A DNA stretch of 64,000 bases, from the NCBI RefSeq assembly GCF_014596565.1, contig NZ_NOIN01000016.1:37790-101789 (forward strand). The letters are read 5' to 3'. The stretch comes from Pseudomonas sp. PSB18. GTDB taxonomy: Bacteria; Pseudomonadota; Gammaproteobacteria; Pseudomonadales; Pseudomonadaceae. This document shows positions 53,503-62,646 of the stretch, piece after piece (the stretch's first letter is position 1; every line of letters starts with the position of its first letter). The translations under genes were made by a program, and so were the position numbers. A model generated the notes under the pieces. It worked only from the letters and a program-made list of their open reading frames with translations. It did not search any database and was not told where the DNA came from.

Positions 53503-56500
53503 TTGTCCAACGTCACGCCGACCCTGTCCCCACGCGCACCGGATACCGTGCCCGGCTCGCCCCTGCGCGGGACATTGAAGGGCGCGCTGGCCACGCTCGT
53601 GCTGCTGTTGCTCGGATTGCTCTTCTGGCAATTGCTCGATCAACTGCGCGTCACCCAGCAGCAACAGCGCCAGTACACCATCGACTACACCGCCGACCTG
53701 GCCGCGCAAGTCAGCCTGAACATGGCCCTGAACGCGCAAATCGCCCTCAACCTGCTACCGATCGTCGAACAACCGCAGACAGCCGACGAACAGCAGGTCC
53801 TGTTGCACAAACTTCAGCAATCGCTGCCCCAGCTACGCAGCCTGGCATTGCTGAGTCCGTCCGGCATGGTGCTCAGCGACACCGACCCCGACAGCCACGA
53901 CGCCGGCTACCTCAGCGAGCTGGTGCACCGCAGTCACAACCAGGCGCATTACTTCAGTAACGCCGACGACGGCTCCGTGGTGCATCTGTTGTTGCATCAG
54001 GCCAGCGGCAGTACCCGCGGCTACTGGGCCTTGCGCTTGACCCCGAATTTCTTCTCCACGCTGATCAAACAGGTCGATACCGGGTTGCGCCCACTGTGGG
54101 TGGTGGAGAACCGCCTCAACCAGCAAATCGTCAGCCGTGACGAAAGCCTGCCGTCGATCAGCCCCTCGCACCTGTCGTCGGACGATCTGGATAACACCGT
54201 GCTGACCGTGCCCCTGAGCAGCAGCGACTGGCAACTGCGGGGGCTGTTCGACCGGCGCCAAGTGCTCGAGCAACTGCTGCCGGCGTTCATCGGCAAGTGC
54301 CTGCTGGGCCTGGCGTTTTCGATGCTGCCGGTGATCGCACTGCTGAACATGCGTCGACGCCAGCGGCAGCTGCATGAAGGTCGTCGGCGCTATCAGGACA
54401 TTTTCGAAGGCACCGGCGTGGCCCTGTGCGTACTCGACCTTTCCAGCCTCAAATCATTCTTTGCCCGGGCCGGCCTGCACAATGGCGATCAATTGCGGGC
54501 GTGGATAAAAGTCCCGCACCAGCTCGAGCAACTGCAACAGGAAGTGCGCATCACCGAAGTCAACCAGATGGCGTTGCAACTGCTCAACGTCAACTCTTGC
54601 GAACAGGCCTGGCAGTTGCTGGTAGGCAAGGGGCCGCAGGACAACAATCCGGTGGGCCCGCAACTGCTCGAAACCCTGCTTGACCAGCACAAGCAGCTGG
54701 AACTGGAAATCAAGCTCCAGGATGCCCACGGCCGTGACCAGCATCTCTGGCTGGTACTGCGCCTGCCGGAAAAACAGAACGACTACAACGCCGTTATCCT
54801 GAGCATCAACGACATCACCAGCCGCAAGCTGATCGAGCTCTCGCTGCTCGAGCGCGAAGGTTTCTGGTCCGACGTGGTCCGCACCGTGCCAGATCATCTC
54901 TACGTGCAGGACGTCATCAGCCAGCGGATGATCTTCAGCAACCACCACCTGGGCCAGACCCTGGGGTACGACCGCACCGAACTGCACCAGATGGGTGAAT
55001 ACTTCTGGGAAATCCTGCTGCACAGCGACGACGCCGACCACTATCACACGCTGCGCCAGGAACAACGACGGGGCGGGTATGCGCACCTGTTGCAATGCCA
55101 ACTGCGCTTCCGCCATCGCGACGGCAAATGGCGACGCTTCGACATCCGCGAGCAGGCCCTGGCCCGGGACCGGCACGACCAGGTGACGCGGATCATCGGT
55201 GTGGCCAAGGATGTCACCGAACAGATCGAGGCCAGCGAGTCGCTGCGCGACAGTGAACAGCGCTACCGGATGCTCGCCGAGAGCATCAGCGACGTGATTT
55301 TCTCCACCGACAGCAAGCTTTCGCTCAACTACGTCAGCCCGTCGGTGCAAGCGGTACTGGGCTACAACGCCGACTGGATCTTCCAGAACGGCTGGCAGTC
55401 GACCATCGCCAATCCGCAGCAGTTGACCGGGATCTATACCCTGATGGACCGGGTCAGCAAGGCCCTCGACAAACCCGGGCAGTTGGCCGAGCTGCGCAAC
55501 CAGATGCAAACCCAATTGTTCCTGTTCGACTGCCTGCGTGCCGACGGACGCAAGATCCCCATCGAACTGCGGTTGGTACTGGTCTGGGATGATGCCGGCG
55601 GGTTCGAAGGCGTGCTGGGTGTCGGCCGCGACATCAGCCAGCAACGGCGTGCTGAAAAAGACCTGCGCATGGCCGCCACGGTATTCGAGCATTCGACCTC
55701 GGCGATTCTGATCACCGACCCGGCCGGTTACATTGTCCAGGCCAACGAAGCCTTCAGCCGGGTCAGTGGCTACGCGGTGTCCCAGGTGCTGGACCAGTTG
55801 CCGAACATGCTGACCGTGGACGAGCAGCAGGAAGCCCACCTGCGCTACGTGCTCAAGCAACTGCAACAGCACAGCACCTGGGAAGGCGAGGTCTGGCTCA
55901 AACGGCGTAACGGCGAGCATTACCCGGCCTGGGTCGGCATCACGGCGGTGCTGGACGATGAAGGCGACCTGGCCAGCTACGTGTGCTTTTTCAGCGACAT
56001 CAGCGAGCGCAAGGCCAGCGAGCAGCGCATCCATCGCCTGGCCTATTACGACGCCCTCACCCACCTGCCCAACCGCACGCTGTTCCAGGATCGCCTGCAC
56101 ACCGCGCTGCAATCGGCCGAGCGGCAGAAGAACTGGGTCGTGCTGATGTTCCTCGACCTGGACCGGTTCAAACCGATCAACGACTCCCTGGGCCATGCCG
56201 CCGGCGACCGGATGCTCAAGGACATGGCCACACGGCTGCTCGGCTGCGTCACCGACGACGACACCGTGGCGCGCATGGGCGGCGACGAGTTCACCCTGCT
56301 GCTGGAGCCGCGTTCCAGCCGGGAAACGGCGCTGAACCGGGCCATCAACGTGGCGGAGCAGATCCTCGCCAGCCTGGTCCGGCCATTCGTGCTCGAAGGC
56401 CGGGAGTTCTTCGTCACCGCCAGTATCGGCATCGCCTTGAGTCCCCAGGATGGCAACGAACTGAGCCAACTGATGAAAAACGCCGACACGGCGATGTATC

Positions 56501-57351
56501 ACGCCAAGGAGCGCGGCAAGAACAACTTCCAGTTCTATCAGGCCGACATGAACGCCAGCGCCCTGGAGCGACTGGAACTGGAAAGCGACCTGCGCCACGC
56601 CCTCGAACAGAACGAGTTCGTGCTGTATTACCAGCCGCAATTCAGTGGCGATGGCAAACGTTTGACCGGTGCCGAGGCCCTGCTGCGCTGGCGTCATCCG
56701 CGACGTGGGCTGGTGCCGCCGGGGGACTTCATCCCGGTGCTCGAAGAACTGGGCCTGGTGGTGGACGTCGGCGACTGGGTCATCGACGAAGCCTGTCGGC
56801 AGCTCAAGACCTGGCACCAGGCCAAGGTCCGGGTGCCGAAAGTCTCGGTCAACATTTCGGCCCGGCAGTTCTCCGATGGCCAATTGGGTACGCGAATCGC
56901 CAATACCCTGCGCAGCACCGGCCTGTCACCGGCCTGCCTGGAGCTGGAGTTGACGGAAAGTATCCTGATGCGCGAAGTCAGCGAGGCGATGCAGATCCTG
57001 GCCGGGTTGAAGAACCTGGGCCTGAGCATCGCCGTGGATGACTTCGGCACCGGCTATTCGTCGCTCAACTACCTCAAGCAATTCCCCATCGATGTGCTGA
57101 AGATCGACCGCACCTTCGTCGACGGCCTGCCGTCCGGCGAACAGGACGCGCAGATCGCCCGGGCGATCATCGCCATGGCCCACAGCCTCAACCTGGCCGT
57201 GATCGCCGAAGGCGTCGAGACTCACGAACAACTCGACTTCCTGCGCGAACACGGCTGCGACGAAGTCCAGGGCTACCTGTTCGGTCGCCCGATGCCGGCC
57301 CACCGGTTCGAAGCGCAGTTCAGCAATGATGCGCTGTTCATGCTCGACTGA
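53503..57351 (+). CDS. morA: Membrane PAS-GGDEF-EAL protein MorA (c-di-GMP turnover)
   Basis: Motility and biofilm regulator with both diguanylate-cyclase and phosphodiesterase domains. I chose a TTG start (with AGGA upstream), giving 1282 aa, the length I recall for P. putida MorA; an in-frame GTG at 53467 is the alternative. TM1 at about residues 25-45, periplasmic region to about 262, TM2 at about 263-283, then several PAS/PAC domains (about 300-870). GGDEF at 926-930 is intact; no RxxD inhibitory site precedes it. EAL at 1058-1060 (E-A-L-L-R-W) is intact, and the phosphodiesterase metal motif D-D-F-G-T-G-Y-S is present. It lies upstream of glyA, as in P. aeruginosa (PA4601-PA4602, as I recall). 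Confidence 0.92.
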   Translation: MSNVTPTLSPRAPDTVPGSPLRGTLKGALATLVLLLLGLLFWQLLDQLRVTQQQQRQYTIDYTADLAAQVSLNMALNAQIALNLLPIVEQPQTADEQQVLLHKLQQSLPQLRSLALLSPSGMVLSDTDPDSHDAGYLSELVHRSHNQAHYFSNADDGSVVHLLLHQASGSTRGYWALRLTPNFFSTLIKQVDTGLRPLWVVENRLNQQIVSRDESLPSISPSHLSSDDLDNTVLTVPLSSSDWQLRGLFDRRQVLEQLLPAFIGKCLLGLAFSMLPVIALLNMRRRQRQLHEGRRRYQDIFEGTGVALCVLDLSSLKSFFARAGLHNGDQLRAWIKVPHQLEQLQQEVRITEVNQMALQLLNVNSCEQAWQLLVGKGPQDNNPVGPQLLETLLDQHKQLELEIKLQDAHGRDQHLWLVLRLPEKQNDYNAVILSINDITSRKLIELSLLEREGFWSDVVRTVPDHLYVQDVISQRMIFSNHHLGQTLGYDRTELHQMGEYFWEILLHSDDADHYHTLRQEQRRGGYAHLLQCQLRFRHRDGKWRRFDIREQALARDRHDQVTRIIGVAKDVTEQIEASESLRDSEQRYRMLAESISDVIFSTDSKLSLNYVSPSVQAVLGYNADWIFQNGWQSTIANPQQLTGIYTLMDRVSKALDKPGQLAELRNQMQTQLFLFDCLRADGRKIPIELRLVLVWDDAGGFEGVLGVGRDISQQRRAEKDLRMAATVFEHSTSAILITDPAGYIVQANEAFSRVSGYAVSQVLDQLPNMLTVDEQQEAHLRYVLKQLQQHSTWEGEVWLKRRNGEHYPAWVGITAVLDDEGDLASYVCFFSDISERKASEQRIHRLAYYDALTHLPNRTLFQDRLHTALQSAERQKNWVVLMFLDLDRFKPINDSLGHAAGDRMLKDMATRLLGCVTDDDTVARMGGDEFTLLLEPRSSRETALNRAINVAEQILASLVRPFVLEGREFFVTASIGIALSPQDGNELSQLMKNADTAMYHAKERGKNNFQFYQADMNASALERLELESDLRHALEQNEFVLYYQPQFSGDGKRLTGAEALLRWRHPRRGLVPPGDFIPVLEELGLVVDVGDWVIDEACRQLKTWHQAKVRVPKVSVNISARQFSDGQLGTRIANTLRSTGLSPACLELELTESILMREVSEAMQILAGLKNLGLSIAVDDFGTGYSSLNYLKQFPIDVLKIDRTFVDGLPSGEQDAQIARAIIAMAHSLNLAVIAEGVETHEQLDFLREHGCDEVQGYLFGRPMPAHRFEAQFSNDALFMLD

Positions 57352-57373
57352 GGCTTTATAGCGCCTGGGCGGG

Positions 57374-57448
57374 CCTCATCGCGAGCAGGCTCGCTCCCAC
57401 AGGGGAAACGCTTTGCAAATGGGGGAGCGAGCCTGCTCGCGATGAGGC
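57374..57448. repeat. Back-to-back REP pair between morA and glyA
   Basis: Minus REP 57379-57400, then plus REP 57421-57442 (first base G-for-T variant), in the reverse order to all other REPINs here (outward facing). The match extends to flanking CCTCATC/GATGAGG, a 75-bp imperfect palindrome. Confidence 0.85.
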
Positions 57449-57563
57449 CGCCGGGTTCTGGGTGAATCCCATTCGTCCACCACATGACGTCCTTTCATAT
57501 CCCTTCCAAAACCGGTTGGGGTAGAATGCCTCCCTTTTCTGCCCCCGATCCTTGAGGACCGCC

Positions 57564-58817
57564 ATGTTCAGCCGTGATTTGACTATTGCCAAGTACGACG
57601 CCGATCTCTTTGCCGCCATGGAGCAAGAAGCTCAGCGCCAGGAAGAGCACATTGAGCTGATCGCTTCGGAAAACTACACCAGCCCAGCGGTGATGGAAGC
57701 TCAAGGCTCGGTACTGACCAACAAGTACGCCGAAGGCTACCCGGGCAAGCGCTACTACGGCGGTTGCGAATACGTCGACGTGGTCGAGCAACTGGCCATC
57801 GACCGCGCCAAGGAACTGTTCGGCGCCGATTACGCCAACGTTCAGCCCCACGCCGGTTCCCAGGCCAACGCCGCCGTCTACCTGGCGCTGCTGTCGGCTG
57901 GCGATACCATCCTGGGCATGAGCCTGGCCCACGGCGGTCACCTGACCCACGGTGCCAGCGTTTCGTCCTCCGGCAAGCTGTACAACGCCATCCAGTACGG
58001 CATCGACGGCAATGGCCTGATCGACTACGACGAAGTCGAGCGCCTGGCCCTCGAGCACAAGCCGAAAATGATCGTGGCCGGTTTCTCCGCCTACTCCCAG
58101 GTCCTCGATTTCCCACGCTTCCGCGCCATCGCCGACAAGGTCGGTGCCTACCTGTTCGTGGACATGGCCCACGTCGCCGGCCTGGTCGCCGCTGGCGTCT
58201 ACCCGAACCCGGTGCCATTCGCCGATGTGGTCACCACCACCACCCACAAGACCCTGCGCGGTCCACGTGGCGGCCTGATCCTGGCCCGTGCCAACGCCGA
58301 CATCGAGAAGAAGCTGAACTCTGCCGTGTTCCCGGGCGCCCAGGGTGGCCCGCTGGAACACGTCATCGCCGCCAAGGCGATCTGCTTCAAGGAAGCCCTG
58401 CAACCTGAGTTCAAGGCTTACCAGCAGCAGGTGGTGAAAAACGCCAAGGCCATGGCCGGCGTGTTCATCGAACGTGGCTTCGACGTGGTGTCCGGCGGTA
58501 CCGAGAACCACCTGTTCCTGCTGTCGCTGATCAAGCAGGACATCTCCGGCAAAGACGCCGACGCAGCGCTGGGCAAGGCATTCATCACCGTGAACAAGAA
58601 CTCGGTGCCGAATGACCCACGCTCCCCGTTCGTTACCTCCGGCCTGCGCTTCGGCACCCCGGCCGTGACCACTCGTGGCTTCAAGGAAGCCGAGTGCAAG
58701 GAACTGGCCGGCTGGATCTGCGACATCCTGGCTGACCTGAACAACGAAGCGGTCATCGACGCCGTTCGTGAGAAGGTCAAGGCAATCTGCAAGAAGCTGC
58801 CGGTGTACGGCGCTTAA
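57564..58817 (+). CDS. glyA: Serine hydroxymethyltransferase
   Basis: PLP enzyme interconverting serine and glycine and charging tetrahydrofolate with C1 units. Start at MFSRDLTIAKYDADLF with GAGG upstream gives 417 aa. PLP-binding Lys in T-T-T-T-H-K-T-L-R-G-P-R-G-G (about residue 229); Y-A-E-G-Y-P-G-K-R-Y-Y-G-G at about 55-67. Pseudomonads carry more than one glyA; this is the copy beside morA. Strong terminator. Confidence 0.96.
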   Translation: MFSRDLTIAKYDADLFAAMEQEAQRQEEHIELIASENYTSPAVMEAQGSVLTNKYAEGYPGKRYYGGCEYVDVVEQLAIDRAKELFGADYANVQPHAGSQANAAVYLALLSAGDTILGMSLAHGGHLTHGASVSSSGKLYNAIQYGIDGNGLIDYDEVERLALEHKPKMIVAGFSAYSQVLDFPRFRAIADKVGAYLFVDMAHVAGLVAAGVYPNPVPFADVVTTTTHKTLRGPRGGLILARANADIEKKLNSAVFPGAQGGPLEHVIAAKAICFKEALQPEFKAYQQQVVKNAKAMAGVFIERGFDVVSGGTENHLFLLSLIKQDISGKDADAALGKAFITVNKNSVPNDPRSPFVTSGLRFGTPAVTTRGFKEAECKELAGWICDILADLNNEAVIDAVREKVKAICKKLPVYGA

Positions 58818-58838
58818 TCAGCCCGTTCAGTTATAGCG

Positions 58839-58872
58839 AAAGGCCCACATCGAAAGATGTGGGCCTTTTTAT
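58839..58872 (+). terminator. Rho-independent terminator of glyA
   Basis: AAAGGCCCACATC-GAAA-GATGTGGGCCTTT then T-rich: a perfect long stem with GNRA-type loop, about 22 bases after the stop. Confidence 0.94.
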
Positions 58873-59015
58873 TTGCGCATCAAAATACAAGATCCGGCCA
58901 GTACATACTTCAATCTTTGAAACACACCCCTCCACACAAAAAACCGGGAACCCCCTAACATCGATTTCATCATTCACGACAATCAATAACGGCCAACAAA
59001 GGATGCAATCTCTAC

Positions 59016-59540
59016 ATGGACAGTAAACTCTCTTTTACCGCTGCGATCAGCCTGCCTGACAAGAGCGTTAATTTGCTTGGAGTGCTGCATGGAAAACCGG
59101 CACTGGCGAGCATTACCGCGTTCAGCGGCGGCTTTTTCAGCGGCAAGGCGCACACCTATGATCACTCCAGCTTGCTGGGCATGCAGACCAAAGCCAAAGA
59201 AGGTCTGCCGCAGCCACTGAAGTTGCACTTTCGTCACACGGCCGATGGCTACATCCTGTCGATAAAAAACCAAGGCGAACACTACGATAACTTCATCGGC
59301 AAAAGCTGGCTTGAAGTATTAGGCGCGCAAAAAACGGGTACCCCCTCCATCTTCACGTTAATTGATCACAAGAACAGAGCGATTACGCTGGAGAACATAA
59401 CGGCCAAACACGCCCCGCTGTCGCTCAGAACGAAAAACAATAAGTATGTAGGTGGCTTACGGACCCGGGGTTCGCCTTTTGTTTATCTGGCAGAAACGAA
59501 TGAACGCTCAAAGTTGACCTTTCTATTCAGCATCCTCTGA
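59016..59540 (+). CDS. Orphan protein of unknown function (possible beta-trefoil)
   Basis: 174 aa; AAAGGA lies 11-16 bases before the ATG. The gene and its 5' flank are visibly more AT-rich than the neighbours, with codons such as AAA, TTT, AAT and TTA. No signal peptide, membrane segment or recognised motif. The C-terminal part (L-S-L-R-T-K-N-N-K-Y-V-G-G near residues 135-147, then S-P-F-V-Y-L-A-E-T) has the look of a repeated beta-strand unit, and L-G-V-L-H-G-K-P-A-L near the start may be another, compatible with a fascin/ricin-type beta-trefoil. No cysteines. It sits between terminators in core genome, as an inserted gene would. Confidence 0.6.
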   Translation: MDSKLSFTAAISLPDKSVNLLGVLHGKPALASITAFSGGFFSGKAHTYDHSSLLGMQTKAKEGLPQPLKLHFRHTADGYILSIKNQGEHYDNFIGKSWLEVLGAQKTGTPSIFTLIDHKNRAITLENITAKHAPLSLRTKNNKYVGGLRTRGSPFVYLAETNERSKLTFLFSIL

Positions 59541-59577
59541 GCAGGAATGCTCGAGCATCTTCAACCAGCTTGGATCT

Positions 59578-59620
59578 GCGCGCCGCTGTGGTGGGGGCTT
59601 TCCCTTCGCCACAGGCGCGC
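59578..59620. repeat. Large imperfect hairpin with GTGG...CCAC core
   Basis: GCGCGCC/GGCGCGC outer stem (59578-84 with 59614-20) and TGTGG/CCACA inner stem, 38 bases after the orphan gene. It may be a degenerate relative of the GTGGCGAGGG family or a terminator-like structure; no T-run. Confidence 0.5.
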
Positions 59621-59834
59621 TGCTATTTTTTTGGGACTAGAAAGGCTCAAGAACAAGGCTTTATCCCAACTGGTAAGACCGGTAAAGCCAAATATCAAAA
59701 AATCACCTTGCGAATTCCCAAAAACAGCGCCTAGACTGCGCCTGCACTGGACAAACCGGTAAGACCACAATAATGAAGTCCCAACGCCTGCCCCTATGCC
59801 GGCGAACAAGGACACCGAACCAGGAATCCCTCCC

Positions 59835-61148
59835 ATGCTCAGATGGTGCTCGCGTTCGATCTTCCTTCAAGTTGTCCTCGGATTGGTGCTCGGCATCGTC
59901 TGCGGACTGACCCTTCCCGAATATTCCGCACAGCTCAAACCCCTCGGCGACGGCTTTATCAAGCTGATCAAAATGCTCATCGGCCTGATCGTGTTCTGCG
60001 TGGTGGTCAGTGGTATTTCCGGCGCAGGCGACCTCAAGAAGGTCGGACGCATCGGCCTCAAGTCAGTCATCTACTTTGAAGTGCTGACCACCATCGCCCT
60101 GGTGATTGGCCTGGTGCTGGCCTTCAGCACCGGCATCGGCAGTGGCGCGAACATTCACCTGGAACAGTACTCCAGCGCAGACGTGGGTGACATCGCCCAA
60201 CGCGGCCAGCACCTGGTAACCACCACGCAGTTCCTGATGAACCTGATCCCCACTTCGGTGCTCGGGGCCTTCGCGGATAACAACATCCTGCAGGTGCTGT
60301 TGTTCTCGGTCCTGTTCGGCAGTGCGCTGAACCTGGTGGGGGACGCAGCCTCCGGCATCTCCCGGTTGATCAACGAACTCAGCCACGTGATCTTCCGCAT
60401 CATGGGCATGGTCGTGCGCCTGGCCCCCATTGGCGTCTTTGGCGCCATTGCCTTCACCACCAGCAAGTATGGGCTGGACTCGCTGCAACACCTGGGCAGC
60501 CTCGTCGGTCTGTTCTACCTGACCTGCATCGCCTTCGTCGCCCTGGTGCTGGGCCTGGTGATGCGATCGTCGGGCCTGCCGATGTTGCCGTTCCTCAAAT
60601 ACCTGCGCGAAGAGCTGCTCATCGTGCTCGGCACTGCCTCCTCCGACGCCGTGCTGCCGCAGGTCATGCGCAAGCTCGAGCACCTCGGGATCGGCAGTTC
60701 CACCGTGGGGCTGGTCATCCCGACCGGTTACTCGTTCAATCTGGACGGTTTCTCGATCTACCTGACCCTGGCCATCGTCTTCATCGCCAACGCCACCGGT
60801 ACGCCCCTGGCCATGACTGACCTGCTGACCATCCTGCTGGTGTCACTGATCACGTCCAAGGGTGCCCATGGGATTCCCGGCTCGGCATTGGTGATCCTCG
60901 CCGCCACGCTGACGGCGATCCCGGCGATTCCGGTGGTCGGCCTGGTGCTGGTGCTGGCGGTCGACTGGTTCATGGGCATAGGTCGCGCCCTGACTAACCT
61001 GATCGGCAACTGCGTGGCAACGGTTGCCATCGCCCGTTGGGAAAAAGACATCGATGTCCCGCGTGCGCGCAAGGTACTGTCCGGCCAACAGGGCTATACC
61101 TTTCAACCGAGAAAACCGGTGGGCAACGCCCATCAGCAGCAATTCTGA
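59835..61148 (+). CDS. Dicarboxylate/amino acid:cation symporter (DctA/GltP family)
   Basis: Inner-membrane SDF-family (TC 2.A.23) symporter of 437 aa from MLRWCSRSIFLQVV; an in-frame ATG 13 codons upstream lacks any ribosome-binding site. About eight hydrophobic segments plus re-entrant loops; the family signatures G-T-A-S-S-D-A-V-L-P (HP1 serine-rich tip) and Y-S-F-N-L-D-G (TM7, N-M-D-G-type) are present. The substrate could be C4-dicarboxylate, glutamate or aspartate. It is followed after 60 bases by a GntR regulator, which may control it. Confidence 0.88.
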   Translation: MLRWCSRSIFLQVVLGLVLGIVCGLTLPEYSAQLKPLGDGFIKLIKMLIGLIVFCVVVSGISGAGDLKKVGRIGLKSVIYFEVLTTIALVIGLVLAFSTGIGSGANIHLEQYSSADVGDIAQRGQHLVTTTQFLMNLIPTSVLGAFADNNILQVLLFSVLFGSALNLVGDAASGISRLINELSHVIFRIMGMVVRLAPIGVFGAIAFTTSKYGLDSLQHLGSLVGLFYLTCIAFVALVLGLVMRSSGLPMLPFLKYLREELLIVLGTASSDAVLPQVMRKLEHLGIGSSTVGLVIPTGYSFNLDGFSIYLTLAIVFIANATGTPLAMTDLLTILLVSLITSKGAHGIPGSALVILAATLTAIPAIPVVGLVLVLAVDWFMGIGRALTNLIGNCVATVAIARWEKDIDVPRARKVLSGQQGYTFQPRKPVGNAHQQQF

Positions 61149-61208
61149 AAGACCGCAATGCCGGCTCCCGAGCCGGCATTGCCTGATTGATTTTTGAAGG
61201 AGCATCGT

Positions 61209-61910
61209 GTGATCAGTTCATCAACCGTCGTCAATTCCGTGGTGGAGAAACTACGCGCGGCCCTGGCCCGGGGCCAATGGCGCTCGGGCGACATGCTGCC
61301 GGGCCAGCGGGAGCTGGCCGAACAGCTGGGCATCAGCCGGCCAAGCCTGCGCGAAGCGGTCATCGTGCTGGAAACCCTCGGGCTTGTGCGCTCGATGCCC
61401 GGCAAAGGCGTGGTGGTGCTGGAGACCAACGCCAGCGATATCCACGAAGGCAGCGCGATAGCCGGTGCGAGCCTGGAAGACGTGCTGCAACTGCGCTACA
61501 CCCTGGAACCCTTCATCGTCGGGCTGGTAGCCCAGTCCATCAGCAGCAAGGAAGTCGGACAGTTGCGCCTGACCCTCATGGACATGCGCGAAGCCCTGGA
61601 AGCCAATGATAACGATGCCTGCGCCAGCGCCTACATCGCGTTCCACGAGGAGCTGTTTGCCCTGACGTCCAACCCGATCTTCCACAGTGTGGTGCAGCAG
61701 ACCAGCAATGCCCTCAAGCAAAGTGCCGATGTGTTGCGCAATTCGCCCGAGCATCTGGCCGAACGACTGGAAGAGAACGAAGCCGTGGTACGCGCCATTC
61801 GTGGCAAGAACAGCGCCCAGGCCAGTGCGGAAATGCGCCGGCATATCCTCAGGGAGGGCCAGCGCATGGGCATCGAATTGAATATTCCGGACGACAACCT
61901 CGGTACCTGA
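61209..61910 (+). CDS. GntR-family regulator, FadR (FCD) subfamily, first of two
   Basis: 233 aa from a GTG start (VISSSTVVNSVV) with AAGGAG six bases upstream. N-terminal winged helix (about 1-70: G-Q-R-E-L-A-E-Q-L-G-I-S-R-P-S-L-R-E-A) and C-terminal all-helical FCD effector domain (about 85-220). It has the E-P...H pattern (L-E-P at about 95, F-H-E-E at about 142, R-R-H at about 212) of metal- and acid-binding FCD regulators. Most likely controls the symporter upstream; inferred from position. Confidence 0.88.
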   Translation: MISSSTVVNSVVEKLRAALARGQWRSGDMLPGQRELAEQLGISRPSLREAVIVLETLGLVRSMPGKGVVVLETNASDIHEGSAIAGASLEDVLQLRYTLEPFIVGLVAQSISSKEVGQLRLTLMDMREALEANDNDACASAYIAFHEELFALTSNPIFHSVVQQTSNALKQSADVLRNSPEHLAERLEENEAVVRAIRGKNSAQASAEMRRHILREGQRMGIELNIPDDNLGT

Positions 61911-61932
61911 GCCTCGTCTTGCGGAGACCGCC

Positions 61933-62646
61933 ATGAACAACGCCATGTCCCATCAGCATCAACGCAATGTACTTGCGGCCCTGCCACTGCCCGGCGCTAT
62001 CGGCAAGCCGTCGGTGGACGATATCTACCCGCGGATCTTCGACGCCATCCTCGAGCAGCGCATTGCGCCCGCCAGCCGTTTCACCGAGGAAGGCCTCGGG
62101 GATGTGTTCGGCGTCAGCCGCAGCATCATTCGTCGTGTATTGGCGCGCCTGTCTCACCAACAAGTGGTGATCCTGCGTCCCAACCATCGGCCGCAAGTCG
62201 CGGCACCGGACCTGGAGCAGACCCGACAGATCCTTCATGCCCGCCGGCTGACCGAACAGACATTGGTGCACCTGGCCTGCAAGGCTCCAAAACCCAGGGA
62301 CCTGGAGCATCTGCGCGACCTGGTGGCGCAGGAGCAGCAGTGCCTGGAGCGCGGTGAGCGTGGCCCGGCGATACGCCTTTCCGGCGAGTTTCACCTGCAC
62401 CTCGCCTCCATGGCCGGCAACGCACCGTTGGCGCGGTTTCTTGGCAGCCTGGTGCCCTTGACCTCGCTGGCCCTGGCCCGGCACGAGATCAAGTCTCGCC
62501 GGCATTGTGCCTGGCAGGAGCATCTGGCGATCGTGGACGCCGTGGAAAACGGCAACAGAGAGGAAGCGGTGCGCCTGATGGATGAGCACCTGGACCATCT
62601 TGAGCAAAAGCTGCTGATGGCCGCAGGCACGGCGGCGTCAAAATAA
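61933..62646 (+). CDS. GntR-family regulator, FCD subfamily, second of two
   Basis: 237 aa; GGAG lies eight bases before the ATG. Winged helix (about residues 27-90: F-T-E-E-G-L-G-D-V-F-G-V-S-R-S-I-I-R-R-V-L) and FCD domain (about 105-230) with H/D residues of a metal site (F-H-L-H-L at about 155-159, E-H-L-A-I-V-D-A at about 197-204). Only distantly similar to the preceding GntR gene, so it is not a recent duplicate. Its final bases overlap the end of yjiA by nine bases in convergent orientation. Target unknown. Confidence 0.85.
   Translation: MNNAMSHQHQRNVLAALPLPGAIGKPSVDDIYPRIFDAILEQRIAPASRFTEEGLGDVFGVSRSIIRRVLARLSHQQVVILRPNHRPQVAAPDLEQTRQILHARRLTEQTLVHLACKAPKPRDLEHLRDLVAQEQQCLERGERGPAIRLSGEFHLHLASMAGNAPLARFLGSLVPLTSLALARHEIKSRRHCAWQEHLAIVDAVENGNREEAVRLMDEHLDHLEQKLLMAAGTAASK

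Noticed and set aside
59541..59834. Possible small gene between the orphan gene and the symporter
   Set aside because: Only a 71-codon frame lacking a ribosome-binding site and crossing a large hairpin; no coding signal.
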